Below are positions 56,275-64,000 of a stretch of DNA of 64,000 nucleotides, one piece after another. Source of the stretch: Mycobacterium helveticum (GTDB lineage: Bacteria > Actinomycetota > Actinomycetes > Mycobacteriales > Mycobacteriaceae). The notes under the pieces were generated by a model, which was not told where the DNA came from, did no database searches, and saw only the letters and a list, made by a program, of their open reading frames with translations. The translations under genes and the position numbers were made by a program. The stretch lies in the NCBI RefSeq assembly GCF_007714205.1, contig NZ_VMQU01000001.1, forward strand, positions 40,954 through 104,953. Direction: 5' to 3'. The stretch's first letter is position 1, and the number at the start of each line of letters is the position of its first letter.

Positions 56275-58044
56275 TCAGTAGGGGCCCGGGTTCGGTACGC
56301 CCAGCAGAATCGTCTGCAGGGCATTCTCGAAGTTGATGAGCTCGAAGCCGCCGGCCAGCGTGACCAGTCCGGTGTCGGCGGCGATCGGGTCGCCGATCGC
56401 GTTGACCAGGCCCATCGGGTTGCCGTTGATGGCTTGCGTGATCCCGTTGAGGAACAGGTTGAGGTCGTAGGACGGCAGCGACACCACCACGGCCGTGGCG
56501 ATGTCGGCCGTCGGGAGCAGGGTGGCGTAGGCGGTGGAGAAGTCGGTGGTGAAGCCCCCGACGATGGCGTTGTTGGCGTTCTCGATGCCGCCGATGAGGT
56601 TGGTGAGCGTGGCCGGGATGGAGGACACGCTGGGCAGCGCCAGCGCGGTCGTCCCCGACGACCCGCCCCCGGCCAGCGTGCCCGCGATGTCCGGCACCGA
56701 CAGGTTGGGCAGCGCCATCGCGGGCAGCGACGTGGGCAGCATGGCCGAGATGTCGGCCCCGAACGCGGCCATGCCCTGCTGGGCGCCGCTGACCAGCAGC
56801 GGCCCCAGGGAGGTGGTCGCGCTCAGCGGCGGCAGGAACCCGAACGGGGTCTGCACGTTGGCCAGGCCCGTCGAGTAGCCGTACTCGGGGTTGCCGTAGC
56901 CCCAGTTGATCAGGTAGCGCAGGTCGGGCTGGACCAGGTCGGCCAGCGGGTTGCCGATCACGGGGATCGCGCGCAGCGGGTCCAGCAGCGGCAGGTTCTG
57001 GGTGGGGATCATGACGTAGTTGGTCAGGCTGCTGCCGCCGGGGGTGTTCAGCTGCGCGGAGCCCGGCAGCAGGAAGCCCGAGGCGATCTGCGAGGTCGAC
57101 AGGGTCGGGTAGGTGCCGTGGATGAAGACGATGCCGGCCAGCGCGTTGAGGTCGGCGAGGAAGTCGATCGGGTACTGCGGGAAGTCGGCGAACCCGTCGT
57201 ATTCCAGCGAGTAGATGGTGGTGTTGAACAGGTCGCTGGGCGTCGAGTTGCCGAACGTGATCCCCAGGCTCGGCAGGCTCAGGTCGGGGAAGCGGGCGAG
57301 CAGTCCGCCGTTGGGGGCGCTCGGGTCCCCCAGCAGGGTGAAGTTGAGCTGGCTGGACGTGTAGCCCATGTCGTGCAGGATCGGCATCGCCATCGACGCG
57401 AGGGTCGAACTCTGCGAGTACCCCAGAATCGACAAGGCGCTGTTGGTGTGAGAAACGGGGAGTGCCGCTTTGATGGCGTTATCCAACTGGGTGATGCCGC
57501 GGGCCAGTGAGATGTTCAGCGTTAGGTCCTTGACCCCGGTGAACGGATACAACCCCTCAGGCGTGGACACGGCCTGGTTGACGCCGCTGGTGAATTCGGT
57601 CAGGTAACGGCTAGTCACGTTGTTCATGTAGGTCAGCGACGGGGTCGCCGTGCCGCTGCCGGTCATGATCAACTGGGCGATGACGTTGGTGGGCGTCGGA
57701 GTGTACGGCGTGCCGAACGACGAGGTGGTGGACGCCGCGGAGCCGAGGCCCAGCATGCCGGCGACGCTGGCCTCGGCCTGCGCGTAGGTGGTGCTCGCGC
57801 CGCTCAGCGCCGCCACGAACTGGTCGTGGTACGCGGTCGCCTGCGCCAGCATCGCCTGGTACTCCTGGCCGAAGGAGCCGAAAAGCGCTGCGGTGGCCGC
57901 GGACACCTCGTCCTCGGCCGCCGCGACCAGCCCGGTCGTCGGGGCCGCGGCCGCGGAGCGGGCCTGCTCGATCGCCGAACCGATTCCCGCCGCGTCGGAC
58001 GCGGCCGTCGCCATCAACTGGGGCTGCACAAGCATGCTCGTCAT
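56275..58044 (-). CDS. PE protein with PE-PPE serine-hydrolase domain (paralogue)
   Basis: A 589-residue paralogue of the preceding protein. The PE domain covers residues 1-95 ([20 protein letters not shown]). The PE-PPE domain has the nucleophile in [33 protein letters not shown] and [17 protein letters not shown]. Both genes share the order and length range of the M. tuberculosis PE1/PE2 pair. The 75-base gap between them suggests one transcript. The start is ATG 58044. Confidence 0.92.
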   Translation of the reverse strand: MTSMLVQPQLMATAASDAAGIGSAIEQARSAAAAPTTGLVAAAEDEVSAATAALFGSFGQEYQAMLAQATAYHDQFVAALSGASTTYAQAEASVAGMLGLGSAASTTSSFGTPYTPTPTNVIAQLIMTGSGTATPSLTYMNNVTSRYLTEFTSGVNQAVSTPEGLYPFTGVKDLTLNISLARGITQLDNAIKAALPVSHTNSALSILGYSQSSTLASMAMPILHDMGYTSSQLNFTLLGDPSAPNGGLLARFPDLSLPSLGITFGNSTPSDLFNTTIYSLEYDGFADFPQYPIDFLADLNALAGIVFIHGTYPTLSTSQIASGFLLPGSAQLNTPGGSSLTNYVMIPTQNLPLLDPLRAIPVIGNPLADLVQPDLRYLINWGYGNPEYGYSTGLANVQTPFGFLPPLSATTSLGPLLVSGAQQGMAAFGADISAMLPTSLPAMALPNLSVPDIAGTLAGGGSSGTTALALPSVSSIPATLTNLIGGIENANNAIVGGFTTDFSTAYATLLPTADIATAVVVSLPSYDLNLFLNGITQAINGNPMGLVNAIGDPIAADTGLVTLAGGFELINFENALQTILLGVPNPGPY

Positions 58045-58205
58045 CGGGCGTTCCCTTCACGACCAGGATTCTTGAGTTGGCCAGCGCATCAGCAGGCAGG
58101 GTCATCCTAGAGCCGCGAGCGTCTCTTCGTGCGACTTTTGCACAGAGATTTTTCCGGCCGCGCGGCCGGCGGCGAGAACCGTTGCGGCCCCGATGTTCTG
58201 GTGGG

Positions 58206-59039
58206 TCAGGTGAACAGCGCGGCGCGCAGCCGGTCGACGTCGGCCGCGGTGAGGCCCGCGTCGCGCAGGTACGCCTGCAGCGACCCGAACTCGCCGTCGA
58301 TGGTCTGCCACGCGGCGGCCAGGTACTCCTCCCGCACGCCCAGCACCCCGTCGGACAGCCGGGCCTCGGCGAAGGTCTCCACCTCCGGGGTCACCTCCGC
58401 CTCGGCGCGCTGCCGGATCATCTCGGAGATCTCGGCCCGAAGCTGCGGCACGGCGTCGTTGCTGCGCAGGAAGTCCGCGACGACGACGTCGCGGTCGACG
58501 CCGGCCGCCTCCAGCACCGTCGCCACCACGAAGCCGGTGCGGTCCTTGCCCGCGAAGCAGTGCGTGAGCACCGTACGGCCGGCGGCCAGCAGCGTCACGA
58601 CGCGGCGCACCGCGCGCTGCGCCCCGTTGCGCGTGGGGAACTGCCGGTACTCGTCGATCATGTAGCGGGCCGCGGCCTCGTCGACCGACAGGCCCTCCTC
58701 GCGCTGCAGCAGTTGCTGGAAGGCGTGCTCGTGCGGCGCCTGCCCGGCGTCGCCGTTGGCGGGGTCGTCGGCCCCCTTATCTCCAACGTCCGGGACCGGC
58801 AGCAGGTGGATGTCGACGCCGTCGGGCACCCGGCCCGGGCCGCGGCGGGCGACCTCGCGCGCCGAACGCAGGTCGGCGACGTCGGTGATCCCCAGCCGGC
58901 TCAGCGTGGCGCGGCCCTGCTCGTCGAGGCGGCTCAGCTCGCCGGACCGGAACACCCGCCCGGGACTTAGCGCCGGCACGGCGTCGGAGACGTCGCGAAA
59001 GTTCCACGCCCCCGACAGTTCCCGGGGCGCTTCAGCCAC
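58206..59039 (-). CDS. ptbB: Protein tyrosine phosphatase PtpB-like
   Basis: A 277-residue phosphatase of the atypical dual-specificity class. The phosphate loop is HCFAGKDRTG, with the catalytic Cys near residue 160. The start GAWNFRDVSD and FRSGELSRL are family hallmarks. In M. tuberculosis the homologue (Rv0153c) is secreted into macrophages and acts on phosphoproteins and phosphoinositides; a similar role here is inferred. It overlaps the fadE2 stop by 8 bases, so the two are translationally coupled. Confidence 0.93.
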   Translation of the reverse strand: MAEAPRELSGAWNFRDVSDAVPALSPGRVFRSGELSRLDEQGRATLSRLGITDVADLRSAREVARRGPGRVPDGVDIHLLPVPDVGDKGADDPANGDAGQAPHEHAFQQLLQREEGLSVDEAAARYMIDEYRQFPTRNGAQRAVRRVVTLLAAGRTVLTHCFAGKDRTGFVVATVLEAAGVDRDVVVADFLRSNDAVPQLRAEISEMIRQRAEAEVTPEVETFAEARLSDGVLGVREEYLAAAWQTIDGEFGSLQAYLRDAGLTAADVDRLRAALFT

Positions 59040-60264
59040 GCGACGTGACCGCCGCGGCCAGCGGGGACTTGGCTGCGCCGAGTTCGGCGCGCGCGATGGT
59101 CCGCATGTGCACCTCGTCGGGCCCGTCGAAGAGGCGCATGGCGCGGTGCCAGCCGTACGACCGGGCCAGCACCGTGTCCTCGCTGACCCCGGCGGCCCCG
59201 TGCACCTGGATCGCGCGGTCGATGACGTTGCAGGCCACCTGCGGCGCCACCGCCTTGATCTGGGAGACCAGCGTGTGCGCGGCCTTGTTGCCGTGCTGGT
59301 CGATGGTCCACGCCGCCTTGTGGCACAACAGCCGGGCCTGGTCGATCTCGTTGCGGGACTTGGCGATTGCCTCGCGCACCACGCCCTGCTCGGCCAGCGG
59401 GCGGCCGAACGCCACCCGGTTCTGTACCCGGTCGACCATGAGGGCCAGCGCCCGCTCGGCGCCGCCGAGCGCCCGCATGCAGTGGTGGATGCGGCCCGGA
59501 CCCAGCCGGGCCTGGGCGATCGCGAAGCCGCCGCCCTCCTCGCCGAGCAGGTTGGTGACCGGCACGCGGACGTTGTCGTAGACGACCTCGCAGTGCCCGG
59601 GCTGGTCCTGGTAGCCGAACACCGTCGTCGAGCGGACCACCGTCACCCCCGGCGTGTCGATCGGCACCAGCACCATCGACTGCTGCTGGTGGCTGGCCGC
59701 GTCGGGGTTGGTGCGGCCCATGACGATCAGGACCTTGCAGCGCGGGTCCGACGCCCCCGAGGTCCACCACTTGCGGCCGTTGATGACGTAGTCGCCGCCG
59801 TCGCGCACGATCGAGGTCTGGATGTTGCGGGCGTCGCTGCTGGCCACCGCCGGCTCGGTCATCGAGAAGGCGCTGCGGATCTTGCCGGCCAGCAACGGCT
59901 CCAGCCACTGCTTGCGCTGCTCCTCGGTGGCGAACAGGTGCAGGGTCTCCATGTTGCCGGTGTCGGGTGCCGCGCAGTTGAGCGCCTCGGGTGCGAGTTC
60001 CAGGCTCCAGCCGGTGATCTCGGCCAGCGGGGCGTACTCCAGGTTGGTCAGGCCGGACTCGGCCGGCAGGAACAGGTTCCACAGGCCGCGCTCCCTGGCC
60101 CTGGTCTTCAGCTCCTCGACCACCGGCGGGACGGTGTGGTCGTCGGGACCGGCCTGGAGACGGTATGCGTCGTAGGCGGCCTCGGCTTCGAAGACGTGCT
60201 CGGTCATGAAGTCGGACAGCCGCTGGTGGTAGTCGCTTGCTTTGGCCGACATCGCGAAGTCCAT
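59032..60264 (-). CDS. fadE2: Acyl-CoA dehydrogenase FadE2
   Basis: A 410-residue acyl-CoA dehydrogenase with FSMTEPAVASSDARNIQTS, VINGRKWWTSGASDPR, RLGPGRIHHCMRALGGAERA and QVHGAAGVSEDTVLARSY, all in normal order. ATG 60264 gives MDFAMSAKASDYHQRL; the frame is open 8 codons further. It overlaps ptbB, matching Rv0154c-Rv0153c. A branched or short-chain acyl-CoA substrate is plausible but not readable. It is divergent from the DUF1348 gene. Confidence 0.92.
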   Translation of the reverse strand: MDFAMSAKASDYHQRLSDFMTEHVFEAEAAYDAYRLQAGPDDHTVPPVVEELKTRARERGLWNLFLPAESGLTNLEYAPLAEITGWSLELAPEALNCAAPDTGNMETLHLFATEEQRKQWLEPLLAGKIRSAFSMTEPAVASSDARNIQTSIVRDGGDYVINGRKWWTSGASDPRCKVLIVMGRTNPDAASHQQQSMVLVPIDTPGVTVVRSTTVFGYQDQPGHCEVVYDNVRVPVTNLLGEEGGGFAIAQARLGPGRIHHCMRALGGAERALALMVDRVQNRVAFGRPLAEQGVVREAIAKSRNEIDQARLLCHKAAWTIDQHGNKAAHTLVSQIKAVAPQVACNVIDRAIQVHGAAGVSEDTVLARSYGWHRAMRLFDGPDEVHMRTIARAELGAAKSPLAAAVTSRG

Positions 60265-60302
60265 GCCTGTCACGATAGGGCACCTCAATCTCGCGGTGGA
60301 AA

Positions 60303-60773
60303 ATGACAGCTGTGACCGACGCTCTCCCCCCGTTTCCCCCGTTCACCCCCGAGACGGCGATGCAGAAGGTGCAGGCCGCCGAGGACGCCTGGAACACCTG
60401 CGACCCCGAGCGCGTCAGCCGCGCCTACACACCGGACTCGCGGTGGCGCAACCGCGGCGACTACGTCGTCGGCCGCGACGAGATCGTGGCATTCCTGACG
60501 CGCAAGTGGCAGCGCGAGCTCGACTACTCGCTGCGCAAGAGCCTGTGGGACTTCCACGACAACCGCATCGCGGTCCGTTACCAGTACGAATGCCGCGACC
60601 GCGACGGCCAGTGGTACCGCAGCTACGGCAACGAACTGTGGGAGTTCGCGCCGTCCGGGCTGATGGCGCGCCGCGAGACCAGCATCAACGACGTGCCGAT
60701 CGCCGAATCCGAGCGGCGCTACTTCGGGCCGCGCCCGGCCGCCGAACACGGCCGGGACATCCCGATGTGGTGA
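60303..60773 (+). CDS. DUF1348, NTF2-like protein
   Basis: A 156-residue protein of the DUF1348 subgroup of NTF2-like folds. It shows [58 protein letters not shown] and [11 protein letters not shown], all highly typical. Function is unknown. It is divergent from fadE2 with 38 bases between starts. After its stop, 264 bases up to pntAa hold no further gene. Confidence 0.9.
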   Translation: MTAVTDALPPFPPFTPETAMQKVQAAEDAWNTCDPERVSRAYTPDSRWRNRGDYVVGRDEIVAFLTRKWQRELDYSLRKSLWDFHDNRIAVRYQYECRDRDGQWYRSYGNELWEFAPSGLMARRETSINDVPIAESERRYFGPRPAAEHGRDIPMW

Positions 60774-61037
60774 CGGTGCCGCCGGCCGACACCCGTTGTC
60801 GCAACACAACGCCGTCTTGTGGCCCCACAACCCCGCGACAGCTACTGAATCGCCGCCGGGCGGGGAAGTATCGACCCGGACAGCCGATCGGTTGCCGGGG
60901 ATGCCTCCCCGGGTGATCACGGGTCGGTGGTGCATGCGGCGCGCGTTATGGTAGCCAAACGCGCGGCCGAGCCGGCGTCATAGCCATCGGTGGAACCGTC
61001 CATCGGCAGAAAGCACGGGAAAGTAGATGTACGCGTC

Positions 61038-62141
61038 ATGACAGATTCGCAGGCAGCGCCGGTCACGGTCGGTGTGGTCGCCGAGTCCGGGGCCGGCGAG
61101 CGCAGGGTCGCACTGGTCCCCAAGGCGGTCGCGCCGCTGGTGAAAAGCGGTGTCAACGTCGTCGTCGAATCCGGCGCCGGCGAGAAGGCACTGCTTCCCG
61201 ATGCCCTCTACACCGAGGCCGGGGCGAGCATCGGCGACGCGTGGGGCGCCGACGTCGTGGTCAAGGTGGCCCCGCCGACCGCCGCCGAGGTGGGCAGGCT
61301 GCGCAGCGGCCAGACGCTGATCGGCTTCCTGGCGCCCCGCAACGCCGACAACGCGATCGGCGCGCTGAAGAGCGCCGGGGTGGCCGCCTACGCGCTGGAG
61401 GCCATCCCGCGCATCTCGCGTGCCCAGGCGATGGACGCGCTGTCCTCGCAGGCCAACGTGTCCGGCTACAAGGCGGTGCTGGTGGCGGCCTGGGAGTCGA
61501 CGCGGTTCTTCCCGATGCTGACCACGGCGGCGGGCACCGTGAAGCCGGCCACCGTGCTGGTGCTCGGCGTCGGGGTGGCCGGGCTGCAGGCCCTGGCCAC
61601 CGCCAAGCGGCTGGGTGCGCGCACCACCGGCTACGACGTGCGGCCCGAGGTCGCCGACCAGGTGCGCTCGGTGGGCGCCCAGTGGCTCGACCTCGGCATC
61701 GACGCCGCCGGGGAGGGCGGGTACGCCCGCGAGCTCACCGAGGAGGAACGCGCCCAGCAGCAGAAGGCCCTCGAAAAGGCCATCACCGGCTTCGACGTGG
61801 TCATCACGACCGCCCTGGTCCCGGGCCGGCCCGCGCCGCGGCTGGTGACCGCCGCGGCCGTGCAGGGCATGAAACCCGGCAGCGTCGTGGTGGACCTGGC
61901 CGGGGAGACCGGCGGCAACTGCGAGCTGACCGAGCCGGGGCAGACCGTCGTCCGCCACGACGTCACCATCGCCGCGCCGCTGAACCTGCCGGCCACCATG
62001 CCCGAGCACGCCAGCGAGCTGTACAGCAAGAACATCACCGCGCTGCTGGACCTGCTCGTCAAAGACGGCAAGCTGGCCCCCGACTTCGGCGACGAGATCG
62101 TCGCGGCGGCCTGCGTGACCTGCACCGGAGAGGACTCCTGA
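61038..62141 (+). CDS. pntAa: NAD(P) transhydrogenase alpha-1 subunit (NAD-binding dI)
   Basis: A 367-residue NAD(H)-binding subunit (domain I) of the proton-translocating transhydrogenase. It begins like alanine dehydrogenase (VGVVAESGAGERRVALVPKA) and has VLVLGVGVAGLQALATAKRL as the NAD loop and GYDVRPEVADQV as the mobile region. ATG 61038 gives MTDSQAAPV, near the 366 residues of Rv0155; 16 upstream codons are open. It works with the two following gene products. Confidence 0.95.
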   Translation: MTDSQAAPVTVGVVAESGAGERRVALVPKAVAPLVKSGVNVVVESGAGEKALLPDALYTEAGASIGDAWGADVVVKVAPPTAAEVGRLRSGQTLIGFLAPRNADNAIGALKSAGVAAYALEAIPRISRAQAMDALSSQANVSGYKAVLVAAWESTRFFPMLTTAAGTVKPATVLVLGVGVAGLQALATAKRLGARTTGYDVRPEVADQVRSVGAQWLDLGIDAAGEGGYARELTEEERAQQQKALEKAITGFDVVITTALVPGRPAPRLVTAAAVQGMKPGSVVVDLAGETGGNCELTEPGQTVVRHDVTIAAPLNLPATMPEHASELYSKNITALLDLLVKDGKLAPDFGDEIVAAACVTCTGEDS

Positions 62142-62467
62142 TGTACGACGAGCTGTTGCAGAACCTGGCGATCCTGGTGTTGTCCGGGTTCGTCGGGTTC
62201 GCGGTGATCTCCAAGGTCCCCAACACCCTGCACACCCCGCTGATGTCGGGGACCAACGCCATCCACGGGATCGTGGTGCTGGGCGCGCTGGTGGTGTTCG
62301 GCAACGTCGAGCACCCGTCGATCGCCCTGCAGATCATCCTCTTCGTGGCGGTGGTGTTCGGGACGCTGAACGTCATCGGCGGCTTCATCGTCACCGACCG
62401 GATGCTGGGCATGTTCAAGGGCAAGAAAGCCAAGCCCGCGAAAATTGAGGAGCCTGCGGGCAGATGA
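62141..62467 (+). CDS. pntAb: NAD(P) transhydrogenase alpha-2 subunit (membrane)
   Basis: A 108-residue membrane subunit with three to four helices: NLAILVLSGFVGFAVIS, GIVVLGALVVFG, LQIILFVAVVFGTLNVIGGF, then the loop VTDRMLGMF. The C-terminus is basic. It overlaps pntAa by one base (TGATG) and pntB by four (ATGA). It forms part of the proton channel of the three-subunit enzyme. Confidence 0.95.
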   Translation: MYDELLQNLAILVLSGFVGFAVISKVPNTLHTPLMSGTNAIHGIVVLGALVVFGNVEHPSIALQIILFVAVVFGTLNVIGGFIVTDRMLGMFKGKKAKPAKIEEPAGR

Positions 62468-63888
62468 ACTACCTGATCTCCGTCCTTTACCTCGTCTCGT
62501 TCTCGCTGTTCATCTACGGCTTGATGGGCCTGACCGGCCCCAAGACCGCGGTGCGCGGCAACCTGATCGCGGCGGTCGGCATGACCCTCGCGGTGGCGGC
62601 GACGCTGGTCATGATCCGCAACACCACCCAGTGGCCGCTGATCATCGCCGGCCTGGTCGTCGGTGTGGTGCTCGGTGTGCCGCCGGCGCGGCTGACCAAG
62701 ATGACCGCCATGCCGCAGCTGGTGGCGTTCTTCAACGGCGTCGGTGGCGGCACGGTCGCGCTGATCGCGCTGTCGGAGTTCATGGAGACGAGCGGTTTCT
62801 CGGCCTTCCAGCACGGCGAGTCCCCGACCGCGCACATCGTGGTCGCCTCGCTGTTCGCGGCGATCATCGGCTCGATCTCGTTCTGGGGCTCGGTCATCGC
62901 GTTCGGCAAGCTGCAGGAGATCATCTCCGGCAAGCCGATCGGCCTGGGCAGGGCCCAGCAGCCGATGAACCTGCTGCTGCTGGCGGCGGCCGTGGCCGCC
63001 GCGGTGGTCATCGGCCTGCACGCCCATCCCGGCAGCGGCGGCGTGCCGCTGTGGTGGATGATCGGGCTGCTGGCCGCCGCGGGTGTGCTGGGCCTGATGG
63101 TGGTGCTGCCCATCGGCGGCGCCGACATGCCGGTGGTCATCTCCCTGCTGAACGCGATGACCGGCCTGTCGGCCGCCGCGGCGGGGCTGGCGCTGAACAA
63201 CACCGCGATGATCGTGGCCGGCATGATCGTCGGCGCGTCCGGTTCGATCCTGACCAACCTGATGGCCAAGGCGATGAACCGCTCCATTCCCGCGATCGTG
63301 GCGGGCGGGTTCGGCGGCGGCGGCGTGGCCCCCAGCGGCGACGGCGGTGGCGACAAGCAAGTCAGGGCCACCTCGGCCGCCGACGCGGCGATCCAGATGG
63401 CCTACGCCAACCAGGTGATCGTGGTCCCGGGTTACGGCCTGGCCGTGGCGCAGGCCCAGCACGCGGTCAAGGACATGGCGTCGCTGCTGGAAGCCAAGGG
63501 GGTGACGGTCAAGTACGCCATCCACCCGGTGGCCGGCCGCATGCCCGGGCACATGAACGTGCTGCTGGCCGAGGCCGAGGTCGACTACGACGCGATGAAG
63601 GACATGGACGACATCAACGACGAGTTCGCCCGGACCGACGTCGCGATCGTCATCGGCGCCAACGACGTGACCAACCCGGCGGCCCGCAACGAGAAGTCCA
63701 GCCCGATCTACGGCATGCCCATCCTCAACGTGGACAAGGCCAGGTCGGTGATCGTGCTGAAGCGGTCGATGAACTCCGGCTTCGCGGGCATCGACAACCC
63801 GCTGTTCTACGGCGAGGGAACGACCATGCTGTTCGGCGACGCGAAGAAGTCGGTGACCGCGGTCGCCGAGGAGCTCAAGGCGCTGTAA
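62464..63888 (+). CDS. pntB: NAD(P) transhydrogenase beta subunit
   Basis: A 474-residue subunit with eight to nine membrane helices and a C-terminal NADP(H)-binding domain III. The latter shows VIVVPGYGLAVAQAQHAV, HPVAGRMPGHMNVLLAEAEV and IGANDVTNPAARN, then RSMNSGFAGIDNPLFYG. It couples hydride transfer between NADH and NADP+ to proton movement and supplies NADPH for lipid synthesis and redox defence. It ends the operon. Confidence 0.96.
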   Translation: MNYLISVLYLVSFSLFIYGLMGLTGPKTAVRGNLIAAVGMTLAVAATLVMIRNTTQWPLIIAGLVVGVVLGVPPARLTKMTAMPQLVAFFNGVGGGTVALIALSEFMETSGFSAFQHGESPTAHIVVASLFAAIIGSISFWGSVIAFGKLQEIISGKPIGLGRAQQPMNLLLLAAAVAAAVVIGLHAHPGSGGVPLWWMIGLLAAAGVLGLMVVLPIGGADMPVVISLLNAMTGLSAAAAGLALNNTAMIVAGMIVGASGSILTNLMAKAMNRSIPAIVAGGFGGGGVAPSGDGGGDKQVRATSAADAAIQMAYANQVIVVPGYGLAVAQAQHAVKDMASLLEAKGVTVKYAIHPVAGRMPGHMNVLLAEAEVDYDAMKDMDDINDEFARTDVAIVIGANDVTNPAARNEKSSPIYGMPILNVDKARSVIVLKRSMNSGFAGIDNPLFYGEGTTMLFGDAKKSVTAVAEELKAL

Positions 63889-63905
63889 AAGCGCTGCTGG
63901 ACGGT

Positions 63906-63950
63906 CCGGGTAGGGCTAGACCCGGGCTAGTTCCCCAGGGGCGGCGCCCC
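63906..63950 (+). terminator. Two GC-rich hairpins after pntB
   Basis: CCGGGT-N8-ACCCGG (63906-63925) and GGGGC-GGC-GCCCC (63938-63950) can form stems 18 bases after the pntB stop. No T-run follows, so these may be the tract-less terminators common in mycobacteria. The remaining 50 bases to the window end show no gene. Confidence 0.5.
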
Positions 63951-64000
63951 GCCGTGGTGCAGGAAAATTTGGCTCGAGTCACCCTGGAATCTGCCGGGCG

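Noticed and set aside
54502..58044. PE-PPE pair as part of the accessory island
   Set aside because: Order and family match the conserved PE pair before ptbB in M. tuberculosis, so these belong to the backbone.

Overview
The window is high-GC actinobacterial DNA and almost certainly comes from a non-tuberculous Mycobacterium. The evidence is gene content and order. The backbone runs in the same order as the M. tuberculosis Rv0119-Rv0157 block: fadD7 end, fusA2, Rv0121c-like, pepA, treS, mak, fbpC, htdZ, fadE1, cyp138 with its TetR, msrA, Rv0138-Rv0142-like genes, Rv0144-Rv0149-like genes, two PE genes with PE-PPE domains, ptbB, fadE2 and pntAa-pntAb-pntB. Gene names taken from M. tuberculosis are assigned from remembered sequence similarity and synteny; no search was run.

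Layout. 1-9 kb: fadD7 tail, fusA2 group, secreted protease pepA, then the trehalose synthase/maltokinase pair (treS-mak) that feeds GlgE alpha-glucan synthesis, joined by a tandem MIRU-type repeat. 9-24 kb: fbpC (antigen 85C), a MarR-controlled ABC exporter, htdZ, fadE1, a TetR/ferredoxin reductase/fatty-acid desaturase module, an SRPBCC/F420 oxidoreductase pair, a DUF1214/TetR/sulfotransferase group, an internally deleted ephF remnant and a Mop protein. 24-38 kb: cyp138, msrA, small NTF2-like proteins, a glycosylase, Dps, pirin-TetR, two related methyltransferases, aldehyde dehydrogenase, SDR and quinone reductase.

37.7-54.5 kb is an accessory island lying where M. tuberculosis has only about one small gene between Rv0149 and the PE pair. 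Its left half holds a four-gene operon (large ferritin-like diiron protein, SCP2-like protein, 2[4Fe-4S] ferredoxin, SCP2 protein), a divergent NarL-type response regulator and histidine kinase, an R2lox-type Mn/Fe oxidase with all metal and ether-crosslink residues, a second SCP2 protein, a medium-chain-type acyl-CoA ligase, an NDMA-type zinc alcohol dehydrogenase, and a BtrH_N-type protein with a transglutaminase-like protein. My inference is a regulated lipid or hydrocarbon oxidation pathway: carrier, O2-activating diiron enzymes, alcohol dehydrogenase, CoA activation. This is the best candidate for an undescribed system here.

The right half of the island (48.8-54.5 kb) is eroded: an MFS fragment, a nonsense-mutated SDR remnant next to doxX, a CGNR-regulated pair of alpha/beta hydrolases with an NTF2-like protein, a second diverged copy of that promoter leading into a deleted hydrolase, an SDR without the catalytic Tyr/Lys, and a frameshifted 13E12-family tail at the right edge.

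54.5-64 kb returns to the conserved backbone: PE-PPE pair, ptbB-fadE2, and the proton-translocating transhydrogenase pntAa-pntAb-pntB. No tRNA, rRNA, CRISPR array or complete insertion sequence was seen.
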